Assembly (NCBI GenBank): GCA_014338405.1
Contig: JTDE01000264.1
Span: forward strand, 42,208-106,207
Origin: Paragonimus skrjabini miyazakii
Lineage: Eukaryota > Platyhelminthes > Trematoda > Plagiorchiida > Troglotrematidae
Reading direction: 5' to 3'
DNA: 64,000 nt
Shown: positions 50,006-60,674 of the stretch, piece after piece
Numbering within the stretch: position 1 is the first letter of the stretch
How the letters are laid out: every line of letters starts with the position of its first letter
Notes under the pieces: generated by a model
What the model was told of the DNA's origin: nothing
What the model saw: the letters and a program-made list of their open reading frames with translations, nothing else
The model's database searches: none
Position numbers and translations under genes: made by a program

Positions 50006-50321
50006 GCAGCTCAAAATGGTTTTGGTAGTGTCAGCGTTATCCTTCATGATGGTATCCGCCGACTACTTCATTTGCCATCACTGCGCGAAAACCCAAATCA
50101 ATTTGAAGCATTACTGCACTTTTACAGATCATCGTAAGTGTAATGAATAGATGAGTAGGAATACTCTATAAGACCGGTAAAACTAACACAATTATTTTAG
50201 GGTCGAATGGGAAGATAGCAATTTCGAATCTGCATTGAAACCACACATACACACTTATATGTTATTTTGTGACTATTTTTCGAAACATACTGCGTCAGCT
50301 AAGGAAAAAGCAAACAACTAA
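50006..50321 (+). CDS. possible two-exon frame with 67-nt intron
   Basis: A plus frame open from 50006 ends at a strong donor (ATC/GTAAGTG at 50134). A 67-nt intron ends TTATTTTAG at 50200, and the same phase continues to TAA at 50319. The joined frame spans about 81 codons. Parts read FGSVSVILHDGIRRLLHLPS and VEWEDSNFESALKPH. The first part faintly resembles gag-like regions of BEL/Pao retrotransposons (..G....V...I..L..LP), so it may be transposon-derived. No start codon or signal is evident in this frame; a different frame from ATG 50018 gives a 44-codon peptide and is less convincing. Confidence 0.35.
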
Positions 50322-50324
50322 CTG

Positions 50325-53300
50325 AGAAACAGTCTGGTTCTTGCAGTACCGGTGCACACTAACCGAACCGGGACTCATATAATGTTTATCTCATTTGGTG
50401 ACTACGAATTACACGGTTCACAGGATACTCCATTATGGATAACAGTCTAGATATTTCCGATGTTGATGCTCCCTCCGTTTTCGTGTGAAATTTTTCAGCC
50501 TACCTCGCACTGCTCAATAGGAGCCGACTGACGCCAGATCGCGTTTATATTGTTCTGTCAGAGTGTTATTCAAACACTCGTTTTTGCTCATTGTTGCATC
50601 TGATGCTCCACTACAGCGCACTTCAGATTTCCTGCGAGTCGCCAGTAATCGCATGCAGCCGGGCGCATCTCACATGATACTGCGTCTGGTCGTTTTGCCA
50701 AAGTAATAAATGACCAATTCGACCGCCTTTTCTTCGCAGAAAAGATCGAAAGAGATGAGCCAAAACAGCGTCCCCAAGTCGTCAGAGCCCCGTGGAATTG
50801 GCTCTTTCGGTGTTATTCAAGACAGGTCGTCTACTATAAAAAAAAAACAGAAATATCTGCATATCTGGATGAGGAAAGTGAACATCAGTTTTAACTAACC
50901 GCTCAGGAAACCTAAAAATAGTTTACATGGCCTGTATAAAACTTAACTTATAAGTAACAAGATAGTGAACAAGTGGAAAACGTTTGTGACAAAAGTCTGT
51001 TGCTTTGGGATAGTAGTTTATATATGCACTAATTGATGCTTGACTTAAAGTACGATATGGATCATTGTTAGACTATAGGCGAGAAGATCGTTCAGTGCAA
51101 CACATTCAGTTTAACGTTATGCTTGAAAACTGCTGTAGCCAAGGTGATCGGTCGCAGCAGCGGAAAACCAGTTTTCTTCCAGTTCTTGAGTCCGCAGTGT
51201 CAAAAAAGTACAAAGCCTTATTGTGGTTCCTGAAAACCACAACACAACCAGTTGAAGTGGACAGGACGTATAATCACCAAAGTCATTCGTTTACTTCCCG
51301 CCAACGAATCAAACCTTCCTTTGAGTTCACTAACTCAGGATTAAGTTGTCTTTAATCCACTAGAGTCAAGTCACAGTTTACACTTTATTTCTTTGTGGAA
51401 CCAAACACCCTGACATCCGTTGCAGGCACGAAGACTCAACAACTTACCTATTAGCTTTTCCTTCTTCATCCTTAAGCAAGTGCTGTTGAATCCAAAGACG
51501 AACACAGAATCTGATCTACGAAGCCAAGTCAGCAGTTATGTTTGTAACTTTGTTCCATCGTAGCATAACTAGCACAGTTCATGCCGAATTAGGGCATGCG
51601 GATCCTATAGTATGGCCTGATGACTTCACTCATCAGTGGTGTTAACAAGCATCTGATTTGCCCGAACTCCATTATGCATTGGCCGATGCGAATTGTCAAA
51701 GGTAAATTCTGTAATGTGTAGATGTTCTGTTGACCTGACATTTATAGATGAAACACACTAGGAAATCAACCTGCCAGTTGCGTCATGTCCGTCCCCACGT
51801 CAGTAACCCCGTTGGCAGACTTTAATTGACATCTGAACGCGGATGGAAATGATAACCTTTTATCTTAAATTCTGAACTGTAACGTGACTTGGATTAGTCT
51901 ATTGTAAGCCCAACGTAGTTGACGAGTCTACTTTACGCAGTACATCTAATGTCGGTACCATTCTTTCTCACACACCTATGCACCTACACACGGGTTCATG
52001 TTACGACGGGTCTGAAATGAAACGAGGATGGACACAACACGTCACTCTCCGACCCTACCACGCAAGCTAAACAGTTCACGATCCTATCGAGAGGACTTTC
52101 GACTCCAAGATCTGTACAGCTTCATCCAGCAAACGAATTGCAAGTCAAGGATTACTCTCACGTTAACCCATCGGACTATCAAACCCAGCAAGCTTTCATT
52201 GGCTCATGCAAGGATCCACAACAATCCAAATACTTTCCACGTGAACAGCTACGAAATAGGGGCGACTAGTTGCCCTGTTCACAATATCACTGTGGGATTT
52301 GACTGATGGCACACATATAACACGAAACGTACTGGATGTAATACTAGGTATTCAATCAATAAGCTATGCTCGAAATCCAGGGCCAAACCGATTAACACTT
52401 GGCCTTACGCTGTACCTACATTCCCATTCTAATAGTGTTATCACCGTAGAGAAGATGGAGTGATGGGAGGCAACCAATTGGCCTTCAACGTAGTTGTTAA
52501 CCGAGGTCTGAATACACCGTGTATTCTAATACAGTAAGCTTAAATTTATTCCGATACGTCGACGTTTTACATCCTAGGATATCCCTAAATAATTGCGACA
52601 CACATTAATCATGAAGTTTTACTCGGAACGCTGTGCACACATTCTAGGATAACACTCGTGAGAAAGCAAACAATCATACTCTTGTATCAGTTCTCTATCG
52701 CCTTTTTCGTAAACCATAACAGCATGTTCTAAGCTAATGATATTTTGCTTCCTATTCCTCAATTACTTGTTTTCAATCACAAGAGTAGATATGTACATAA
52801 TGTCAATTTTAATAAACTTATTCGATTTGTCACAAAGACAAAAATTATTCCAATGTGTCTGAAAGATGACACGTGATATTCTTATTTTTCAACAAAATCT
52901 TAAACAATTACGACTGGAGTTTTCCCGCGACAGACCTGGACTTCAAGGTTTACTGAGTATTACCTATACCAACGACATGAAACGTTCGGATTTAGGTTTT
53001 CTTGACCATGGCCTCGTTGTTGGTTAGCTGTTGAAAAGCTACTTCTTGTCATTAGTGTGGCATGCCCAAATTGGTCCATTAAGCAGTGCGGAGTTCTTAA
53101 ATCAAAACATAATATACAGCAACGGAGAAGCTAGCCTAGTTTAGAATGACAAAACCTTAATCAATCTCCATTGCCCAGTTTACCGCAATCATCGAACCCT
53201 CAATAAACATCCACATCAAACTGAGCGTGTCTGTCTATCAGTTTATCATGCTTTCAAGGTACTTATCTGAACGACAGTTAAGTTGATGTGTTTTTACTAA

Positions 53301-54045
53301 TAACCACTGTTGGTCGGTCATTTTTCTGCAGCTGTTACTTTCATATAAAAGACAACCAGACGGTCTGAGCCATAATGAAATCACTTGGTTTCATATCCCA
53401 TCTCAATGGTTCGTTAAGGAAACATTTGACTTTTTCAACTTTCGAGCCAGTTAAGTAGAATTTTCTTAACTTTCCTATATTTTACAACTTGGACAGATAA
53501 ACCTAGTTGTTCGTATAAAATTGTTTATCAAATTAATGAGAAACCGTTCCCAGCCCGTGCATCCGTGACAGACTCACTGTCTATGAAATGGGTAGTAATG
53601 AAAGGCGCTGCTGAATGCGGACATTAACATTAAGCTGAGAAAGATATAAAGCAGCTCTAATGATCAAAGATTGGCGAGCTCTTTCGCACCAACACGATGA
53701 CAATAGAACGCAGAATGCACTGACCTCAAATAAACACCATGGATCAACTACAAAGTATTTGACTGGCATTCCGTAAACCAGTAGCCTGTCTTAAAATCAT
53801 GAATGTCCAGTCGGTGGCTCAATGTTTCTTAAGATACTACATGCAGATATAAAGTTCAGTTCGATATTTCATAAATATCTCGACCAGTGAATGAACATTC
53901 TAAAAACTCTTCCAACTGATGACATACGATAGAATGTTAAAGCTGCCTGCTTTTGTTTCTATTGATCAACAAGTAAACGTTTCATGTACCTGGTGTGTAC
54001 GTGTATGGAATCAGACACAGGTGCCACTATATGCTTCACGTGCAT
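50325..54045. other. no recognised gene
   Basis: Frames at 51065-51355 (96 codons) and 52028-52306 (92 codons), both plus strand, were inspected; neither has a recognisable motif. A faint tRNA-like stretch at 53.81-53.88 kb was not accepted as an element. Confidence 0.45.
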
Positions 54046-54057
54046 TCTGCTCCCGAA

Positions 54058-54079
54058 GGGGTGGGTGGGGTGGTGTGGA
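54058..54079 (+). other. G-rich tract, possible G-quadruplex
   Basis: GGGGTGGGTGGGGTGG, followed closely by TGTGG, has three runs of at least three G plus GG pairs. A two-layer or bulged G-quadruplex is possible. It stands out in otherwise AT-rich DNA. Confidence 0.5.
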
Positions 54080-54523
54080 TACCTCTTTTTCAAGTTTGTG
54101 AGTTAGAGAGCAGATGACAAAGTTGGCGACATCACGGGTATAGGACTTCATATGACAAACAATGGATCAATCACATCAAGTTCTTATCCAAGGCAGTTGT
54201 ATGACGCACGTATACTTCTAACGTGTTCAAACAAACCTCAATCTAAGTAATAAACACTAGCTCAGGTGAGAATTACTACGACAAATAGACACCAACACGT
54301 TCACGCACAAATGCACATTAGGTTGGATCTGAAAAAATCATTTATGTTTGTATCGTGAAGCGAGCAAATGCTGACTCACTTATACTCTGTGCTTAGTGCA
54401 TCAGGATATGTTGCAGAATGTAACAGTCATAATTGAGTGTAGATTTGGAGCGCACACAATTTCGACATGAAGGCCTGCGTTTAAGCTACTGAGTGAGAAA
54501 AACCATGTTGTTTTCAAAAAACG

Positions 54524-55454
54524 NNNNNNNNNNNNNNNNNNNNNNNNNNNNNNNNNNNNNNNNNNNNNNNNNNNNNNNNNNNNNNNNNNNNNNNNNNNNN
54601 NNNNNNNNNNNNNNNNNNNNNNNNNNNNNNNNNNNNNNNNNNNNNNNNNNNNNNNNNNNNNNNNNNNNNNNNNNNNNNNNNNNNNNNNNNNNNNNNNNNN
54701 NNNNNNNNNNNNNNNNNNNNNNNNNNNNNNNNNNNNNNNNNNNNNNNNNNNNNNNNNNNNNNNNNNNNNNNNNNNNNNNNNNNNNNNNNNNNNNNNNNNN
54801 NNNNNNNNNNNNNNNNNNNNNNNNNNNNNNNNNNNNNNNNNNNNNNNNNNNNNNNNNNNNNNNNNNNNNNNNNNNNNNNNNNNNNNNNNNNNNNNNNNNN
54901 NNNNNNNNNNNNNNNNNNNNNNNNNNNNNNNNNNNNNNNNNNNNNNNNNNNNNNNNNNNNNNNNNNNNNNNNNNNNNNNNNNNNNNNNNNNNNNNNNNNN
55001 NNNNNNNNNNNNNNNNNNNNNNNNNNNNNNNNNNNNNNNNNNNNNNNNNNNNNNNNNNNNNNNNNNNNNNNNNNNNNNNNNNNNNNNNNNNNNNNNNNNN
55101 NNNNNNNNNNNNNNNNNNNNNNNNNNNNNNNNNNNNNNNNNNNNNNNNNNNNNNNNNNNNNNNNNNNNNNNNNNNNNNNNNNNNNNNNNNNNNNNNNNNN
55201 NNNNNNNNNNNNNNNNNNNNNNNNNNNNNNNNNNNNNNNNNNNNNNNNNNNNNNNNNNNNNNNNNNNNNNNNNNNNNNNNNNNNNNNNNNNNNNNNNNNN
55301 NNNNNNNNNNNNNNNNNNNNNNNNNNNNNNNNNNNNNNNNNNNNNNNNNNNNNNNNNNNNNNNNNNNNNNNNNNNNNNNNNNNNNNNNNNNNNNNNNNNN
55401 NNNNNNNNNNNNNNNNNNNNNNNNNNNNNNNNNNNNNNNNNNNNNNNNNNNNNN
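54524..55454. other. assembly gap (931 N)
   Basis: A run of unknown bases. Frames that appear open across it have no meaning. The gap adjoins the left arm of the inverted duplication, so part of the LINE in that arm is probably hidden here. Confidence 1.
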
Positions 55455-55955
55455 TATAGAATTCACTTTGCACCTTCAAAGTGTTGTTTCAATGCGGAGC
55501 ATCATCTCTGCTGATTTCCTCATTGCAGATAAATCGCTCGGCTGTGGACAATTTCACATATATGGTAACACGATTTCGTCATCCTGCAATATCGTTGACA
55601 AGAAATCAGCGAGGATAGGAAAGGTACGAATTTCCTTTGCCGGCCTATATAATCTGTGGCCTGGAAAAGACGTTCGATTGTGGCTGGATGGAGGTGTGTA
55701 TAGTGGTTGTGTACGTTTTGTTTTGCCCCATGATTCGGGAACGTGATCACTCAAATCGCTGGTTAGAAACGCTAACCGAGATGACCGTCACTGGCGTACC
55801 TACATCCATACCATTCCTAGCTCTTCCATTTAATTTTCTTTCATTAGTTTTTAACCCTATTGGTAAGGTTTTCTTCTAGTATATTCCACATCAATGCTAA
55901 GATGACCGATGGCCTCAAACACAATACCCACTGATAATGATGATGATGTTGTTGA
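55455..55955 (+). mobile_element. RTE-like LINE tail in left arm
   Basis: The plus frame contains DKKSARIGKVRISFAGLYNL and DVRLWLDGGVYSGCVRFVL, matching the thumb and connection of RTE-like reverse transcriptases (family: EI..RI.KAR.AF..L..LW, then I.L..K.RVY...VRSVL). After a frameshift RDHSNRWLETLTEM follows. The copy ends near GATAATGATGATGATG, a short tandem repeat typical of RTE 3' ends. The same stop after the VRFVL segment is present in the right-arm copy. Confidence 0.75.
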
Positions 55956-56496
55956 TATTCGTTCTAGCCTACAAGAGTTAGCTGTAACAGTGCGTTCTTG
56001 TCAAGCTGCTCGAAATACAAATGTTGCTCGATTCACTCGTCAGTCATTGTGCATTGCAAATTATCACGTAACCGTTTCTCTAACATTGAACTGTCTATAT
56101 TCAATAATGAGAAAGCTGTCATTGTATCTTAGTCCAAATAACAGCTAGTGATTCAGTCTGATTGTCTTTCTAACATCGGATTCACGTTTCGTGAAACTTA
56201 TTTGATTGCTGATGCATAAAGATGATTCTGTTCATCTACTTCGGTGTACACAACGAACACACCTACATCTGCCAATGCCTGTAACCCTCTCTTTAATTGA
56301 TAAGAATACTAAACAAAGACAAATGTATTTTCTGACAGACACAGACAACTACGAATGTCTTCTTCTCTCCATCCGAGTATTTGCTTTGAAATGCTGAGAC
56401 TTTACACAATCCATTACTGTCTAATCTTCTTGAAATTACTCTGTATTTTGAACACTAGGACATCTAGGCTATTAGCGGATACGTCTGTAGAAACAA
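55455..56496 (+). repeat. left arm of 1,042-bp inverted duplication
   Basis: It matches the reverse complement of 62839-63880 over equal length, with identity about 95-98% by eye in the parts I aligned. Its first 500 bases are an RTE-like LINE tail and the rest is other DNA after the LINE's GAT-rich end. The left limit is set by the gap, so the arm may be longer. Confidence 0.9.
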
Positions 56497-59400
56497 GATT
56501 GGTACAGAAACGCCAACTTTTTAGCTAATTTTCTTCACCGCACTGCCACAGCAGACGTGACACCGTCTTCGAACTACCTGGGTGGATCTAACGGGAAAGA
56601 CAAATCCGAAGACTCCCTGGTTGGACTTGTCTTCAGTGTACAGCAAAACCTTCACCCGCGAGCTATATTCACAATGTTTTTCTGGACAGGTTATGTGTGA
56701 TTTAAACTATAGCAATTTTTGGGAGTGTGGCAACTGTTGTTAGCGGATTAGCAGCAACAAACCAATTTTACCTACAATGATTTTTCACAGAAAAAACCAT
56801 CACGACCAACTAAAGTCATTGGTTTGAAACAAGCAAAATTCTGGTATACCAATAACGTCATCTGCAGAGTGTAGGAGTTATAATTAGCGATGTGTCTTTA
56901 TCTTGCTGTTAGAAGTACGCGATCATCTTGGAACATGATATTCGCAATAAAGTTTGCTACCGGTTCCACTAAATTAGCTTGAAGATCTCGCCAGAATAAA
57001 AACAACAGAAGAGTAACCGGACTCACAGAAGTAATTTGACAGTCAGCAACCCAAATAATCCAAAATGTCTCAATGAGAGAAGTTCAACCAATAATGGTCT
57101 CCTAGCATTGTCTCTGGTACGGTCGTGTGTAGAACAACAACTATTTGAAAAGATCTCATGCATTTTCACGAGAAAAGACAATTTCCATAATACGTATGGC
57201 ATACAATAGTATTGCTATTGACTGGGAATCATACCGTTGTTCACATGAACCTTGTTACTATTGCCTGCTGTTCTAGTTCGGTTAGAGACAGTTGAATGTT
57301 ATTCATACTATTGATAATCCGTTACAGTTTGCGTTGGTAAGCTTTTTCCACAAAAGCTGCAATAACATGAAGCGTACAAATGAGTATTGACATTATTTCA
57401 ATTTCCCTCACACACGGAGATATATGCAATATTAACTGGCCCGTAAACATTCAGTCAATGCAGTGAGCCTAAGATTAAAGTATTAGGTCAACTTTGACCC
57501 CACTGTATGATCCATAATCATCGTATACAGTTTGATGATGGTTTGGTGCAATTGTTTGTAACGCAGTTTATATGAATACCTAGGTTATATGGATAAGTGA
57601 CTCTAAGCAATTTCTAATGTTGTGCGAGGTAAGATACGATACATTCCTTCTAAGTGGATAGACATACAACACTCGGTCTATCAGTATAACTGACCCAGTT
57701 ACCAATCACGGAAACAAGGATGCAGTTGAAATTACGGGGAGGCCTGAATAACAATATATATGTCATCTCACTTGATATCAGATATTGCGGATAAGTCACT
57801 CTCCGTGACATCTTATTCCATCTATTATTGGAAGACGCCAAGAGGACGTGTTGTGGAACATCCTTGGGTTGTTTTATTTTCTTGTTTGAATAAGTGGTTC
57901 ATTTTTAGTTCCACAGCATTTTAGAGGAGAATCAATCGGGTGAAATCTGAGTTTTGGCTGGCTTCGAACCAGTGACAGAAAAAGTATGTCTAAACGTGGC
58001 AAGTGGTCCACCAGTTAAGATACGAAGTCACATCGACAGTTCGGAAGTTTCAAATTTGGATTCACTTAGTTAAGCGAAATACTTTCATTCACCTCGTTTA
58101 CGCTCAAAATTGTAGACATATATATGTTTACGACTGACACAGACACTGAGAAATACACAAAAGAACTCTGAGCATGACTTCTGCATCCTTTGTAGCAAAA
58201 CGAGACTCGACCAGTAAATGTGAATAGTGTCTAAACTGATCTCAAGCATTCAAAATGTTTGAGTCCCATGAAGCGCTGGAGGTAACCATGTTTGTTGGCG
58301 AATGGTGGTTCATGCCTGTTCATCTGATTGCACAATCAAAGCTTATTTAAGTAGATATGCTGGAAACTCTTATTTTATCCACAACAAACTACCTAATAAT
58401 TATAGCCAAGAAATATTTCACCTAGCTGGAAGTTTCCCTGAAATGACTCAATAGTATATGAAGGAATTCAGGGGACTTCGGGGTTGAGACAAGAAATGCA
58501 AAACTGGGCTGTCATTGCCTGTTTAGCTAGTTAAATTTTTAAGATAACTGGACGTTTAATTCGATTACATAAAGTAAATGAACAGTAGCCGGCGGTACTC
58601 ACTGACACTTTTGAGGACATACTCAACTACTGGTGGAGCCATTGTAGACTGGCAGATGCAAATTGCGAGTCAGCCCGTTTTCTATTGAAGCGGACGCACG
58701 AGATGTTGAGGTAACCGACCGTAGGACCCAAAGTGGTCTGAAAACGTCACTTAATTGAGTCATGCAGACGCTAGAATATACCTTGCGTGCGGTAATATTG
58801 ATACCTTAACAAACATTTCAAACGCAGCCCATAATTTTGAATTTCTCACGAATAAAAGGACGAACACGTTTTGATTGAAACAACTACCACTTATTGATTT
58901 ACAGAATCAACATCTCGAACAGTTTCATCGCTGGTGGCCCTTAGAAAATACTGAGGAAGGAATAAAATTTTGGTTAGTGCAGTCGGATAATCTGAGTTTC
59001 ACCAATTTCAATTATCTAACATTCTTTGCTAATTCATGTATTCCTTCTACACAGACTACCATTGGTTGAGTGGACAAGTTATCGTTACATCAATCTAGAA
59101 GCTGGTTGTCTTATATTTGCTTAATCATCCCTAACAGACAGGTCCACACAACAAAGAATCGATACTTAGAGACTGACTTTGAAAGTAGGCAAGCTGAATT
59201 AAACAATTTGTATTACGTTTTGTTGTCGAAGTAGTTTGGACAAATGCACACTTTACTTACAGTACCGATATCTCAATATGTCAATAATTTTTCAAACAAT
59301 TTTTTAAGCAATGCTAAATGTTGATCAATCTCATTAATTATTATTGGTAGTAATGTTGGTCCCCGAACTTCTAATTAATAAATGACAGACGTTTGAATTG

Positions 59401-59705
59401 ACTGAATGAGACTATACTCATTGTCGATTAGATTACAAAATAGATGGTGCAAGCAATCGGTTACAGACCAAAGATTTCATGAAGTCTAGTGAAGTTAAGG
59501 AACATATTACGTGTAGACCCGTCCAATTGCTTCAGAATTCAAGCATGCCATCTAAGTACGCAGTAATACTAGGTAATAAGCGACTTTGAGCACTAAATGA
59601 AGCCGGCATAATAAATATATGGCACGACACAATTTGAAGACCCATGTTTTCCCAAAAAGACAACTCCATCAAACGAATTTGAGATCAAAACCAGGTTGAA
59701 TGACA
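56497..59705. other. inter-arm DNA downstream of globin B
   Basis: Besides the SINE head at 58.0 kb nothing was recognised. The 64-codon plus frame at 58875-59069 has no family signature. Confidence 0.45.
57958..58020 (-). mobile_element. tRNA-derived SINE head
   Basis: On the minus strand an A-box-like TTAACTGGTGG (58018-58008) is followed 37 bases later by a perfect B-box GGTTCGAAGCC (57970-57960). The rest does not fold as a full tRNA. It is probably a different SINE subfamily from those at 10.3 and 31.1 kb. Confidence 0.5.
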
Positions 59706-59708
59706 GTT

Positions 59709-59714
59709 TTTATT
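59709..59714 (-). terminator. candidate poly(A) signal of globin B
   Basis: AATAAA on the minus strand, 75 bases past the globin B stop codon. The position is typical for a short 3' untranslated region. Confidence 0.55.
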
Positions 59715-59788
59715 CTGCGCAATTAGTAGTTTATAAATAAAGATAGTAGAAGGATTTTGAATGCATTATTGAATTCATTCTGATAGTT

Positions 59789-60595
59789 CTAAATATTATT
59801 AGCAATCACAGGAAAAGAGTGTTTGAGGAACTTCTCCATGGCTGTCTTATTCTCAGGTTTGGAAAGAGTTTTGTTGAAGTAGTCGATGAAGATGGGCTCT
59901 CCATTCTGATCAGAAGGATTGAAAAAGGAATAGAGAATCGTAGTTAAAGTATTATAATATCGCATTATAATATTTTACTGATGATTTGTGTAGTTTCATG
60001 TTAAGATCAGTTGCATATCTTTCGTAACTGACCGCATCTACGTCAATCACACAGAGCTGAACGTTGTTGGCAAACGCGAATTTGGTCAAGTTAAGCCGTG
60101 ATATAAATAAACTTTACTTGCAGTGTAAATCACTGTGTAAGCCTGATAGCTATTACAATGACTTACCATGAATTGCTGCTTGGTCACGTTTCGCGAAGTG
60201 TGCTGCTGACCACTGTGGACCAGCACCTTCTGCAACTCATCTTCTTTTGCGGCTGCTTTCAACATTTTGACCAAGTCCTCCACCAAAGTTCTTGAGTAAT
60301 ATTTGATGCCCTCAGATTGAAAGACATTATCAATTGTGAGCCCTTGAAGTTTACTAAACAACGGAATGTATTCTGGTTTCGCAGTTAGAAGGCTAAAATA
60401 AGGAAACGTATGAACAGTCGTTAATACAGTCTTAAACTAAGATGATGTTTCAAACTATCCGAAATAAAACGTATAAGGAATGACTTACGCTTTGTAAGCG
60501 CCCAATCCAAGTTCAACCTTCTTAGCATCTGATACTAGAAACGGACTCAATTCAGACACTATTCCGTCAACTTCAGCCTGTGTGAGTGGAGCCAT
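59789..60595 (-). CDS. globin B (canonical trematode globin)
   Basis: Three minus-strand exons, 60595-60489, 60392-60167 and 59905-59789, joined by GT-AG introns of 96 and 261 nt, encode 149 residues. The start gives MAPLTQAEVDGIVSEL. Heme-pocket residues visible: Tyr34 (B10), Phe48 (CD1), Tyr68 (E7), His100 (F8, proximal). Tyr at both B10 and E7 is the signature of trematode hemoglobin/myoglobin with very high oxygen affinity. The segments GQQHTSRNVTKQQF and GEPIFIDYF are typical of the family. Intron positions (B12.2 and about G7.0) and the lengths of exons 1 and 3 (107 and 117 nt) equal those of globin A; exon 2 is 6 nt longer. No disabling changes. It lies in a 6.3-kb block between inverted repeat arms. 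It likely binds or stores oxygen in tissue; the exact physiological role is inferred. Confidence 0.97.
59951..59973. repeat. short AT-rich direct repeat in globin B intron 2
   Basis: ATTATAATAT occurs twice, separated by CGC. Probably simple-sequence drift in the intron. Confidence 0.6.
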
Positions 60596-60663
60596 CTCTC
60601 AGTTCTACTGAACAAAAGGTCGGTTTGCAAGCAGAATTGTTTCGCCGCATCTTATTTCGCAGG

Positions 60664-60670
60664 TTTTATA
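60664..60670 (-). promoter_or_regulatory. candidate TATA box of globin B
   Basis: TATAAAA on the minus strand lies 69 bases upstream of the start codon, allowing a 5' leader of about 40 bases. It is a better match than the globin A candidate. Confidence 0.5.
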
Positions 60671-60674
60671 CTTA

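Noticed and set aside
50018..50152. Short secreted Cys-rich peptide from ATG at 50018
   Set aside because: Only 44 codons, and it crosses a strong splice donor; the alternative frame joins in phase to a second open segment and explains the site better.
53808..53880. tRNA-like stretch (GTGGCTCAATG ... AGTTCGATATTTC)
   Set aside because: Both boxes are too degenerate and no related copy was found in the window.
54486..55746. Very long open frames on both strands
   Set aside because: They run through the 931-N gap; unknown bases create no stops, so the frames carry no information.
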